Below the pieces are notes generated by a model. The model searched no databases and was not told the DNA's origin. It worked only from the letters and a program-made list of their open reading frames with translations. This document shows positions 32,741 through 43,584 of a stretch of DNA of 64,000 bases, one piece after another; within the stretch, counting starts at the first letter, position 1, and every line of letters begins with the position of its first letter. The stretch is from contig OY726560.1 in NCBI GenBank assembly GCA_963383645.1, forward strand, positions 66,457,823-66,521,822, read 5' to 3'. This stretch comes from Muscardinus avellanarius. Its lineage: Eukaryota > Chordata > Mammalia > Rodentia > Gliridae. Made by a program: the position numbers and the translations under genes.

Positions 32741-32891
32741 AATGTTTTACCATAAAGAAATGATAAATGTTTAAGGAAATAGGTCTGTCTTTCCTGATTT
32801 GAACATAATACAACATATACATGTGTTGAGATATAAAAACAAGGTAACCCATAAGTATGTAACATTTTTATGTGTCAATTAAAATTGTTTA

Positions 32892-33064
32892 GTTTTGCGG
32901 GCATGGTGGCACACGCTTGTAATCCCCGCGCTTGGGAGGCGGAGACAGGAGGATAGCGCAGCTTCGAAGGAGACCCTGTTTCCAAATAAAAATATTTTTA
33001 AAAAATAGGTCTGGGAGTGTAGCCCGGAGGTAGAAGGGTTTCCAGGAACCCCAGTACCACCCCC
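32892..33064 (+). mobile_element. SINE, type B subfamily
   Basis: Plus-strand copy with the type B linker ('gagaccctgtttccaaataa') and end 'gtttccaggaaccccagtac'. TSD-like 'gtttagttttg' / 'agttagttttg'. Confidence 0.9.
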
Positions 33065-33497
33065 AAAAAAAGTTAGTTTTGATAAAAGAATTAAATAAGA
33101 CATAAATAAAAAGATAACTCTTTTGCTAGTAATTTCAAATTTAAAATGCAAAACTAACCTCAAATGAAAAGTTTAAATTAGCTATTGGTAAAAAGCTGCC
33201 AGAAACATAACAGAGGCTAAGTGAGTTTATAAAAGACACAGATAAGATGGACTGAGCAAGCACACTCAGTCGACTTGGTGGTGTGTGGCTGTTTAAGCCT
33301 CTGAGTCACATGAAGGAAGGGAGAGGCATCCACCCCTGTGCCCAAGCCTCCATAAACCTCTGATGAATCACATCAGCCATGCATTCTGGTTCCTGCTGTC
33401 TCACTTCTTCAAAGGGACATGGGCTAAAGAAGAGAGGTTTCTTCCACAGCAAGCAATCAACAGATTGTATAAGAATAGGCATAATTAAAAAAGCAAA
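33065..33497. other. No recognised feature
   Basis: Short unassigned stretch; the minus open frame at 33306-33743 overlaps a SINE and is not a gene. Confidence 0.35.
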
Positions 33498-33702
33498 ATT
33501 AAGCCAGCATGGTAGCACACACTTATAAAACTTGAGAGGCTTATACAGGAGGACCACAGGTTTGTGGCCAGCCCAGCAACTTAGCAAGACTCTCAGTAAC
33601 TTAGTGAGACCCTGTTTTGAAATATAAAATAAAATAGGTTTGGGGCTATAACCTGGAGGTAGAATGCCCCTGGGTTCAATCCATATACATGCACTCAAAA
33701 AA
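33498..33702 (+). mobile_element. SINE, B1-dID type, diverged
   Basis: 'aagccagcatggtagcacac' to 'gcccctgggttcaatcc', with internal small deletions. Confidence 0.82.
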
Positions 33703-33823
33703 TCAAATTTTCTGCATATAAGAAAAAAGAACATCCAAACCACAGGAAATAGAACAATTTGGTTGTGTTGACAGGAAAATATCCTATGCCCATGGTAAGG
33801 CCATTAACTGATCAGTAGTTGAA

Positions 33824-33960
33824 TAGCTAACATGTACCCAGGGCTTACTAAATGCCAAGAACCAGTCTGAATAATTTTATATATTTTAACTTAACTTTTC
33901 ACAGTGGCCTTGTGAAATACCCATTTTACTATCATCCCAATTTCACAGGTGAAAAAACTC
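33824..33960 (-). mobile_element. MIR element
   Basis: Complement-orientation MIR landmarks: 'gggcttactaaatgccaag', 'cccaatttcacaggtgaaaa'. Confidence 0.55.
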
Positions 33961-33979
33961 ATGCACAGATTGCATATGT

Positions 33980-34018
<39 letters not shown>

Positions 34019-34062
34019 TGCGCGCGCGCACGCACGCGTGTGCGTGCATGTCTGTGTGTGTG
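33980..34062. repeat. (GT)n/(GC)n alternating purine-pyrimidine tract
   Basis: Alternating GT, GC and AC dinucleotides, with 'gcgcgcgcacgcacgcgtgtgcgtg' as its core; a strong candidate for Z-DNA. Confidence 0.95.
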
Positions 34063-34107
34063 TATGCATTTCTCAGAATTGGGGCAGATAGTAAGATGTG
34101 GAAAGGT

Positions 34108-34318
34108 AAGCCGGGTGTAGTGGTACACACTTATAATCCCCATACTTGGGAGGCTGACACAGGAGGACTACAGGTTCTCAGCCAGCCTCAGCAACTTGTG
34201 AGGCCCTCCACAACTTAGTGAGACCCTGTTTCAAAATAAAGAACAAAAAACAGGGCTGAGGGTTTAGCTTACAGGTAGAATGTCCATGGGTTCAATTCCC
34301 AGTACCAAAAAAAAAAAA
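34108..34318 (+). mobile_element. SINE, B1-dID type
   Basis: Full copy; TSD 'tgtggaaaggta' before it (34098) and after its A tail (34322). Confidence 0.92.
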
Positions 34319-34399
34319 AAGTGTGGAAAGGTATTTAAAGGAACAGAAGTCAGAGTAGAGAAGGCCAGAATCAACTTCTCTAACTTGAAATAATAATAA

Positions 34400-34570
34400 G
34401 GGCTAACTTTTTTAATGCTCTGCTAATTCCATTATCAAATTGTCTCATTTAAATCATATAATAGCCCTACTTAGCTTCATTTTACAGTTGAAGAAACCTG
34501 AGGCTCACAGTAATTAAACAACTTGCACAAGGCCTCACACATTAAATTCAAATCTAAACCATACTGCATC
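34400..34570 (-). mobile_element. MIR element
   Basis: Complement MIR order: 'attgtctcatttaaatc', 'cattttacagttgaagaaac', 'acttgcacaaggcctcacac'. Confidence 0.6.
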
Positions 34571-34829
34571 AGTTGGGGGAGTTCGTTCTTTTCAACAAAA
34601 GACCATGCAAAGTCTCCCACAACTTGAGTAAGATATTCATGAACAAGCAAGTGAAAAAGTAAAAAACAGATTAAAGTTCCAGGGCAGGGGTAGGGTAGCT
34701 AGGTTAAATAACTAATTTCAAAAAGAATGTCTATGCAGGAGGAGGAAGACGATAATAGGGAGGACAATTTAATCAATCATTTATATAGAAAAATAAATAC
34801 TGTAAAGTTTAGAGAAGGTTGTGCCTTCG

Positions 34830-35230
34830 TCCATTCCACTGTAATAATCAAGCACCATAAATTAGATGGATTATAAACAAAGGGGATTTATTTCTCCATC
34901 GTTCTAGCAGCTGGAAGTCTGAGGTCAGGATGCCAGTGTATATAAATTCTGATTTATAAATTAAATAGAAAGTAATGGAAATCTGAGGTCTGGTGAGGGC
35001 CCTCTTCCAGGTTGCAGGCTGCCAACTTCTCTTTTTATCCTCACATGGTGGAAAGAAACCTATCTAAAAAGAAGCTGGCCTCTTCTTATAAGAACACTAA
35101 TCCCGTTAATTAGGGCTCCACCTTCATGACCTAATTTCCTCTAAAAGGCCCACTTCCAAACACTATCACATTGGGCTTAAAGCTTCAACATAATGAATTT
35201 TAGGAGACATAAACATTCAACTCATAGTAG
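34830..35230. mobile_element. Ancient interspersed repeat, family not named
   Basis: 'tttatttctccatcgttcta', 'ctggtgagggccctcttcc', 'ataagaacactaatcccgtt' and 'cttcatgacctaatttcc' match a widespread ancient mammalian repeat that I recognise but cannot name with confidence. Divided by a small AT insertion. Confidence 0.5.
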
Positions 35231-35324
35231 TTTCTAAATAAGTTGGAGATATGAGATAGTAATAATTCAAATGAGACATATTTGTGCAAAAAGGGGATAT
35301 AGAAATACAAATAGTAAATATAAG

Positions 35325-35525
35325 GTACTAATAGCTACCATTATGATAATGTTTACTAAATATCAGACATGATTCTAAGAACTTTTTATCAATCAACTCA
35401 TTTAATCTTCAAAATCATTTTGTAAGATAAGTAGTATTATAGTTCACAATTTACAGATAAGGAAATTAACAAGTATAGAGTTTAATTAACTAAATCAAAG
35501 TCATAAAATAAGTAGCTAAGGCAAT
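35325..35525 (-). mobile_element. MIR element
   Basis: Complement MIR: 'tttactaaatatcagacatg', 'aactcatttaatcttcaaaa', 'caatttacagataaggaaat'. Confidence 0.55.
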
Positions 35526-35816
35526 GTAACCCAGTAAAAATACTGTGTTTATTTTTGAGGAGTTCATAGTGGAAGGCTGTGTGTAATTGCTACATCACAA
35601 CTGGCATGCATCACTTCATATACAAAATTCAGGTTTAAGGAAACCGTTTCATTATTTTTATAACATGTTAAACTCATTTATTTCTCTTTTGAAAAACAAG
35701 TTATGCTAATTTTCTGGTAAGGTAGATTTTAATATGAAGCATACTAATGAAGAATAAATAGCAAACCATTAGTTGTATCCAAACTAAATTATAGTAGAAT
35801 ATCTCCATTATTCATT
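35526..35816. other. No recognised feature
   Basis: AT-rich unassigned flank up to the L1 insertion. Confidence 0.35.
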
Positions 35817-37390
35817 TTAACTTAAGAGGTTTTTTATTTTTTATTATACATACATGTACACATCACCCAATTAGCCCTTACCCATTCCCACCCCATTCCC
35901 TCTCCCTCCCTCCTCATGTTTGGCTTAGTGATTGACATTGATATGTTTGTTAAAGAACATCATGTGCTATAGAGAATTTCCTCTTCCCCCCTCCCAGACC
36001 CTCAGTTAGGTTGCCTTATTTGCTCATCTATAGTATCTCCTTCTTCATCTAGAGTTCATCCTAGGACCCATTTCTCCCTAGCTTCTGCATATTAGGGAGA
36101 GCACCTGATTTCTTATTTTTTGTGACTGACTAATCTCACTTAGCATAATGTTCTCCAGTTCCAGCCATTTCCCTGTAAATGATGCAATTGTGCTTTTCTT
36201 TATGGCTGAGCAAAATTCCATTGTGTACATACCCCATAGTTTTGTGACCTATTCATCTGTTGATGGACATCTTGGCTGGTTCCATAGTTTGGCAATGGTG
36301 AATTCTGCCACTATGAACATAGATATGCATGCATTAGTTTGGTAGTTTGGTTTCCATTCTTTTGGGTAGATACCCAGAAGTAGTATTGCTGGATCATATG
36401 GTAAGTTCATTCTCATTCTTCTGAGGATCCTCCATACTGTTTTCCAAAGTAGTTGCACTAATTTGCAATCCCACCAACAATGTATTAGAGTTCCCACTTC
36501 TCCACATCCTCACCAGCATCTTTTGTTTGTGGTTTGAATGATTGCCATTCTAGTTGGAGTTAGGTGAAATCTCAGAGTATTTTTGATTTGCATCTCTCTG
36601 ATTGCTACTGATGTTGAGCATTTTTTCATGCATTTATTGCCATTTGAATTTCTTCTTTTGTGAAGTGTCTATTAATTTCACTTGCCAATTTTTTGATTGG
36701 GTTATTTGTTTTCTTATCATTCACTTTCTTGAGTTCTCTGTATATTCAAGACATTAGTCCTCTATGGAAGTAGCTGGCAAAAATCTTCTCCCAACCTATT
36801 GGCTTTTGGTTGAGGTTCTTAATAGTTTCCTTTGCTGTGCAGAAGCTCTTCAGTGTCATACAATCTCACTTATTGATTTGCCTTTGAGTTTATTGTGCTT
36901 TGGGTGGGGTGTTTTTAAGAATCCATGTTGCTAGTATTTTGTTTAGCAGTTTTGCATCCAAGTTCATCAAAGATATAGGCCTGTAGTTTTGGTATTAATG
37001 TAATGTTGGCTTCATAAAATGTATTTGGGACAGTCATGTTTTTTTCTATTTCATGATAGATAGAGGATTATTGGGATTATCTCTTCTATAAATGTTTTAT
37101 AAAATTCACTTGGGAATCCATCTGGTCCTGGGCTTTTATGTGATGGTAGGCTCTTTATTGCTTTTTCAATCTCTTTGATTGCTACTGGTTAGTTTAAAGT
37201 TTCTATATCTTCTTGACTCAGTTTAGGAAGATTTTATTTATCAAGAAAGTTTTCAATTTCTTCCATATTTTGATTTTGTTGGATATAGTTTTTGATAATC
37301 CTCTGGATCTCTACACTGTCAATGGTAATATCTCCTTTTTCATCTCTTATCTTCATAATTTGGTTTGATTCTCCCTTTTTTGTTACGTTG

Positions 37391-37440
37391 GCTAATATAT
37401 TAAACTAATTTATTAAGCTAATATATTAGTTTAATAATAT
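37391..37440. repeat. AT-rich inverted repeat inside the L1
   Basis: tattaaactaat (37398-37409) and its exact complement attagtttaata (37425-37436), separated by a 15-base loop. Confidence 0.8.
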
Positions 37441-37468
37441 TATTATTATCATTAAAAATAATAGCTTT

Positions 37469-37652
37469 TGCCGGGCAGGGTGGTGCATGCTTGTAATCCC
37501 AGCATTCGGGAGGCTGATACCGGAGGACCGTGGTTCACAGACAGCCTCGGCTACTTAGTGAGGCCCTCTGTAACTTAGTGAGACCCTGTTTCAAAATAAA
37601 GAATAAGGTCATATGCCCCTGGGTTCCATCTCCAGACCCACAAAAAAATAAA
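37469..37652 (+). mobile_element. SINE, B1-dID type, internally deleted
   Basis: 'gccgggcagggtggtgcatg' to 'gttccatctccagacccac', missing the middle of the ID part. TSD 'aataatagctttt' at about 37456 and 37655. Confidence 0.9.
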
Positions 37653-37681
37653 ATAATAGCTTTTGTTATTATTAGACAAAG

Positions 37682-38289
37682 CTAATAATGACCTGTTTTG
37701 TCTCTTTTAATAAGCACTTGAAGTTTAGCTTGTCTGATATCATAGTTGCTACTCCTGCTTGTCTTCAAGTTCCATTGACATGGATTACCTTGCTCTAGCC
37801 TTTTAATTTTTTTTCTTCTTAATTTTTTTGAGAAACCAGCTTTTAGATTTATTAATTTTCTGTATTTTTTATGCTTTACTTTGTTGATTTCTGCTCTGAT
37901 TTTAATAATTTCCTGTCTTCTACTGGCTTTGGAGTTAGATTTTTCCTGTTTTTCAAGGGCTTTGAGGTGTGACATTAGATTATTTATTTGGTGATTTTCT
38001 GTTCTTATGTGAGCAGTCAGTGCTATAAATTTTTCTCTAATACTGTATTCAAAGTATCCCAGAGGTTTTGATATGTGGTATCTCTATTTTCATTTGTTTC
38101 TAAAAATTTCTTGATTTCACCCCTTACTTCTTCTATGACCCATTCTTCATTCAGCAGTGTGGAGTTCAGTCTCCACAGGTGTATGTGGTTTCTCTGGGTC
38201 TTCTTATAGTTGATTTCTAGTTTTATTCCACTATGGTCTGAAAAGACACAGGGAAGCATGTCACATTTTTTTAATTTGCTAGTGCTCAC
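37682..38289 (-). pseudogene. L1 ORF2 endonuclease C-terminal and linker part
   Basis: 38023-38289 holds the endonuclease end ([15 protein letters not shown], containing the SDH catalytic motif; [16 protein letters not shown]). 37682-37975 holds the linker (LKALEKQEKSNSKASRRQEI) followed by an out-of-place EN fragment (SNYDIRQAKLQ, IKRDKTGHY). Broken between the frames. Confidence 0.85.
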
Positions 38290-38524
38290 TTTGTGGCCCA
38301 GGATGTGGTCTATTTAGGAGAAGGTTCTTTGAGCAGCTGGTAAAAATGTGAACTCTGCTGTGGTTGGGTGGAATATTCTATCTCTGTCTAATAGATTCAT
38401 TTGGTTTATGGTGTTCTTTAGGTCTGAGGCAGTGACCTTTTATCTAGAATATCAGTCTAATGGTGTGAGAGGGATGTTGAAGTCTCCCAGTATTATTGTA
38501 TTGGGATTTATGTGTGTCTTAATG

Positions 38525-38785
38525 TCACAAAGAGTTTGTTTTATGAAAGTAGCTGCACCTACGTCTAGGGCATAAATATTGACTATCATTATTTTCACTT
38601 GCTGGATTGTTCCTTTTACCAGTGAAAAATGACCTTCTTAGTATCTTCTTATAAGCTTGGGCTTGAAGTCTAACTTGTCTGATATCATAGTTGCTACTCC
38701 TGCTTGTCTTAGAGTTCCATTGGAATGGATTACCTTGCTCCAGCCTTAAGTTTGTTACTATCTTTACTTGTAAGGTATGTATCAT
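38525..38785 (-). pseudogene. L1 ORF2 endonuclease N-terminal part
   Basis: Contains SNYDIRQVRLQAQAYKK, the original copy of the fragment repeated at 37690-37810. Several frame breaks. Confidence 0.75.
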
Positions 38786-39008
38786 GCAGGCAGCCGATAG
38801 ATGAATTCTGGGTTTTAATCCATTTTGCCACTTTATTTCTTTTTATTAGGTAGTCGAGGCTATTTATGTTCACTGTGATTATTGTGAGATGATTTTTTAA
38901 TTCCTAACATATTGAGATTTAACTTCTTTTTGAGGTAATGTTTGTTCTTCTTTGCTTAGTTGTTTGCTGAATGGAAATTTTTGTTTCTCTGGTTCTATCA
39001 TGTATTAC

Positions 39009-39868
39009 TTATTCTTTAAAGTTACTCTCTTTGACTATTTTCTCTAGTGCTGGTTTGAAGGACATAAATTCCTTCAGCTTCTGTTTGTTGTGAAAGAATT
39101 TTATTTCCCTGTATAATTTGAGAGATAGTTTTTCTGGGTAGAAAATTTGGGGCTGCAAGTTATTTTCTTTCAGAGATTGAAATATGTTAATCCAGGCCCT
39201 TCTGGTTTTTGTGACTTGGTTTGGGAAGTCTAGAGTGATTTTAATTGGTTTGCCTCTGAATGTCACTTGGTCTTTTGTTTTTGTTGCCTTTAAGATTCTG
39301 TCCTTGAAGTTCTCCATTGGTCTGTTTGACTATTATTTGAAATGAGGAACTTTTTCTCTGATCTTGTCTGAATGGTGTTCTATAAGTTTCCTGTACCTGT
39401 GTATTGACCTCTTGCTCTATATTTGGAAAATTTTTTGACATTACTCTTTGAAAAGATTGTTGATCCTTTTGGTTTCACCTTCTTTTCCCTCTTTGATTTC
39501 AATTATTCTTAGGCTAGCTCTTTTAAGATGGGATCATATTTCTCCAATGTCCAATTCATGCTGTTAAATTGTTTTTTTGAAGTGATATACTATGCATTTG
39601 TTTTTGGAGTGATCATCTTCTAAGAGCGAGATTCTATTCTCTATGTGGTCTAATCAGTTGTTTATAGTTTGAATTGATGCCTTCACTTCAGTGATTGCAT
39701 TCTTCGTTTCTTTCAGACTCTCTCTAAATTCTTTTTGGAAATCCTGTCTTATTTCTACAGTTACATTCCTGATTTGACCTTCTGGAGATCTTGCAATTCT
39801 ATGTTGTCAGGTTCTGTTATTGTGGTGTTATGGGAGATCATTGCTTCCTTGTTATTCCTCCTTATCAT
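39009..39868 (-). pseudogene. L1 ORF1, broken
   Basis: The ATG would be the complement of 39866-39868. The C-terminal RNA-binding part is open at 39009-39317 (VTFRGKPIKITLDFPNQV, KLSLKLYREIKFFHNKQK); 39241-39441 covers the preceding segment in another frame (ENFPNIEQEVNTQVQETY starts after SK). The N-terminal coiled coil is shifted by indels. Confidence 0.85.
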
Positions 39869-39879
39869 GATTTCAGAAG

Positions 39880-41253
39880 TTTGTATCTGTTGCCTTTGAT
39901 AGATTTCTCTAAGTCTCTATGTGTCAGCTGGTATATCCAAGGGCAAGTTGTATTCCATTCAATAGCAAAGGTTGAGTGAGGAGGAACGTGAAATTGTAAA
40001 TGCAAGAATAGGGTAATGTCTCAGATAGGATTGCATAGAGTAAGAGTATGAGCTTGGTAAGGTACTATATAATAGAGATTAGAGATGGTGAATATGTAAG
40101 CAATGTAGGGTTTCTGGTATAGTAATAAGTGGATTTAATACAAAACAAGGAAGAGAAAAAAGTAGAGAAAAAAGAATAAAAAAAACAATAGAGAGAAGAC
40201 AGTAGGTATGTACAGGGAAGAAGCTTAGGAGAGGGGTTAGGAAGAGATTAAACAAACAGGCATATACACTCACACAAAAAAGAACAAAAAACAAAAACAA
40301 CACCAACAAGAAATTAATGCAGTTCTACTAATATATGAGTATTCAGCAGACTGGGCCTCTGCAGTCTCTCTCTGTGCAGACACTGAGTGCCACCAGCACC
40401 TTTCCTGCTGAGGCCTGGTTTAATGAGTCTTTCCCAGTCTATGCAGATGGCCAGTATCAACAGGGCTAAGTCTAGTGTTAAGCACAGGTCACCCTCCACA
40501 CTTTCTACAGATGTGGAGTCAGTCTCTCTGCCTCTGTAGATGGCAGATGCCTCTGAAAACAAACTCAATGTAAGAGTCTTTGTTCTCCACAACTAGGGCT
40601 AGGCTAGGTTGACTCCTCCCCATTCACCATGATTAGGTGATCTATGGTTATCCCAGAGATCCTAATAGTGGATCTTGTGTTAAGCATAGAACTCCTCCCA
40701 CACTTTCCACTGATGCAGAGCCTGAGTCTGTCTGAGCCTCTGCTATGTCCAACAGCCAACTCTACCCCTACCTTCTCCAGGTTGAATTGAAAAGTCTCAG
40801 ACCCAGGGTGTGAGTCCCAGGGGACATTGCACTGGGTGTTCTCCCTCAGGGACAGTGGCTTTACTTACAGTGTTGTTGAGTCTCCATCTGGATCTCTGAA
40901 GGGGATGGTGATCTTGGCCACCACAACTCGAAGTTGTAGCCAGTGTTTGTGCAGGTGGAACTGATGACTTACAGTTCTAGTCATCTGCAGCTGCTTATTT
41001 CAGGTCCTTGGTTGTTTTCCTGTTCATTTCTGGAGTCAGGTGCAATGAGTCAAGATGGTGCCATTGCAGCGCTCACAGCCACAATACAGGTTGGTTTATT
41101 TTCTGCTCTCTGATCACCTTGTACTTATCATGTTATTTTTCTAGTTATGGTATTTTCTGACTTTTGTAGAATGCTGTTTTTAAGGTAATGGAGATCTGGT
41201 GTAAGCAGGACTAGTATGTGCTGCTTCCCTTGGTTGTCATCTTCCTGGAACTC
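39880..41253 (-). promoter_or_regulatory. L1 5' UTR
   Basis: Minus-strand 5' UTR with shared motifs to copies A and B at its start ('aagatgacaaccaagg', 'accagatctccattacc'). Open frames in it (for example 40314-40592) are not conserved. Confidence 0.65.
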
Positions 41254-42286
41254 TTAACTTATGATTTCTTAGATCTCTATTCTTATTTTCCCTTCTTTTT
41301 TTTTCAGTTCAAAAATCATCAATGACCCCAGAAGGACAGTAGTGAAAGCCTATAGAAGAAAATTGCAGCCTGAGAAGCTCAGCAATGGAGGACTTTTGAA
41401 GGTGGTGCTGGAGCCAATGACAACAGCAGGTAGCCTGTTGCAGCTCATGATGGCAGCCCTTCTGAAGATGCTTCTGTTGAAGTTAGGGAAGTAGGGACAG
41501 CTAGACAAGGTCAGTAGATGGCTAAATACAAAACAAAATGAAAAACCCGAGCAAATTAATAAAGGTATTGGTAGTAATGGGAACCAGACTTCTCAGTGAC
41601 TGAAAAGTATTCTATAGGATTAGATTGGAATCAGAGTTATCAGTATGAATTCATGGTTTCAATAAATACAGCTGTAATGTTTTTGGGTATTTCTTAGCTC
41701 TGGCTTGAAAACAGCAAGACCAAATAGTAAACCAAATTACTATTTGGTGTTGCTATGTGTGTGATAAGCACATTTAATATCTATCACTCAGATCTTTGCT
41801 TGTAAATTCCACTCCACAGTCAAAAGAACTAGGACTTCTTTGGAGAAATGACTGAATCCAAAATTGGGCAAGGAAAATACAAGATGTGTATAACACATCT
41901 TTTGGCTCCAGATAGTAAGCAAATACTTTTAAAATGCATTAACATACTAATATTTAACACATGTCCAAAGACATGTCAAAAGGATACAGAAAATACTTAA
42001 GGTATATCTTATGGCAAAATCTGGGGTAATATGAGCATCAAAATAATGATAATGGATAGTAAATCACTGAATAAAATAGAATCCTTTAGTCAATGCTGAT
42101 CTAAATAAGTGAATAAGTAAATGGGGGAAAGGCAGTTTTGCATAGTATAACACCACCTAGCAAATACAGAAGAAATGACAGAATTGGAAAAAACACCAAT
42201 TAGAATGATCACAGAAGTAATTAATTCAAGCAAAAACCATTAATGGTGGCTAAAACTAGTGGAAGAGAGTGAGATTTTTTTTTTTA
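41254..42286. other. Unassigned sequence
   Basis: No repeat I can name. A pyrimidine tract ending 'ttttttttcag' at 41294-41306 looks like a splice acceptor but precedes no open frame of note. Confidence 0.35.
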
Positions 42287-42372
42287 AAAAGGTCTGGAGA
42301 TGTGACTCCGTTGGTAGGGTGCTTGCCTAGCATATGCCAGGCTCTAGGTTCAATTCTCAATGCCACTAAAAA
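42287..42372 (+). mobile_element. ID SINE
   Basis: 'ggtctggagatgtgactccg', 'ggtagggtgcttgcctagc' and 'aggttcaattctcaatgcc': a full-length tRNA-derived ID unit with box A and box B regions, not a tRNA gene (no cloverleaf closure, A tail present). Confidence 0.85.
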
Positions 42373-43200
42373 ATAAAAGTAAGTCAACAAATAAAGGGAA
42401 GTAAAAAAAACCTACTTATATGGTTTCAAAGTATTTCCACATAAAATACTTACTCACAAAGGGAGAAGAAGCAAATTTACAGTGGAGAATCCTAAAATAC
42501 ACTGTGAAGTAATCAGTGTTTACACCAGCAAGTGAAATGCAAGGAGGAAAATTTCACTCCTTATGAAAATTTTTCCAAAACCTACATAACCTTGAGGCAG
42601 AAGCCCAGTTTCTGATCTTGAAGCTAATTTTTGGCTAATACAGAAAAACTATCTCAGAAAGCAGAAAGCAAGCTCCCATATTGGTATCCCTGCCTGTTAT
42701 GGATCCAATCAAAGCCTGTCTCTCTGAGGCTATATAATATTTGTAATGATGCCATTCAGGGCTCACATACAGAACTTTTGCTGGCTAAGCCCCCACTAGT
42801 GAATTAAAATACCTGATTTATTTATCCTACTGTGGCCTCAATCTTGTTCTCCAAGGACTGTGCCTCCTGCAACAACCTGACTAGGAGGAAATATCTGATA
42901 GACTCAAATTGAGGAGACTCTACAAAGTGGCTGACCTGTCACCTTAAAATATGTCAAAGATCTGAAACTCAAGGGAAGACTGAGGAACACACTGAGCGAC
43001 CATAGAAAGACATCATTACTGATTGGAACACCTGATCCTGGATCTATATGCTATAAATTATAGCAGTGGAATGAGTGGTAAAACTTGAATGGAGTAAATA
43101 ATATGCAGAACTTTTTGCTGTTCTTAAAAATTTTATGTAAGCTTGAAATCATTGCCAAATGGCTTATTCAATCTCAAGTAGACTATATAAATTGTTGACT
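42373..43200. other. No recognised feature
   Basis: Apparently single-copy sequence; nothing assigned. Confidence 0.35.
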
Positions 43201-43204
43201 ATAG

Positions 43205-43405
43205 CTGGGTGTGGTGGTTCACACATGTAATTCCAGTACTTGGGAGGGTGAAATAGAAAGATCACAAGTTTAGAGCCAGCTATAGCAACTTAGTAAGGCT
43301 CTCAGCAACTTAACAAGACCTTGTTTCAAAAAAATAAATAGAATGGAGATTGAGGTGGAGTTCAAAGGGAAAACACCTCTTGGTTCAAACCTCAGTACCA
43401 CGCAC
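43205..43405 (+). mobile_element. SINE, B1-dID type
   Basis: 'agctgggtgtggtggttcac' to 'caaacctcagtaccacgc'. Confidence 0.87.
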
Positions 43406-43584
43406 ACAAAAATTGATGAATATGACAGAACATATAATTGTGACATATATATTAAACACAAAGTACATAAAAATCTGATAAATTGTTCTTTGATTGAAGT
43501 ACATACTAAAATAAGCAAAAGAATTTATATTGAATTATATCCTTGTTAAAATATTTATTTTATTTATTTTAAACTATATCCAAA

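Larger units (their letters stand above)
35828..41253 (-). mobile_element. Rearranged near full-length LINE-1
   Basis: Read on the minus strand: 5' end at about 41253 ('gttccaggaagatgacaacc'), 5' UTR to about 39870, ORF1 (39868-39009), ORF2 endonuclease region (38785-38020) and linker (to 37820), a displaced endonuclease fragment (37810-37690), early RT part (37440-36915), an internal deletion at about 36905, then the ORF2 C-terminus and 3' UTR to 35830. Imperfect TSD 'ttaactta(a/t)ga' at 35817-35827 and 41254-41264. A SINE sits at 37469-37652. The RT catalytic core is missing, so it cannot be active. Confidence 0.88.

Noticed and set aside
33852..34218. Cys/Val- and His/Thr-rich frames
   Set aside because: Translation of the GT/GC dinucleotide tract.
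42287..42372. tRNA gene
   Set aside because: It has box A and box B-like motifs but is an ID SINE with an A-rich tail and no complete cloverleaf.
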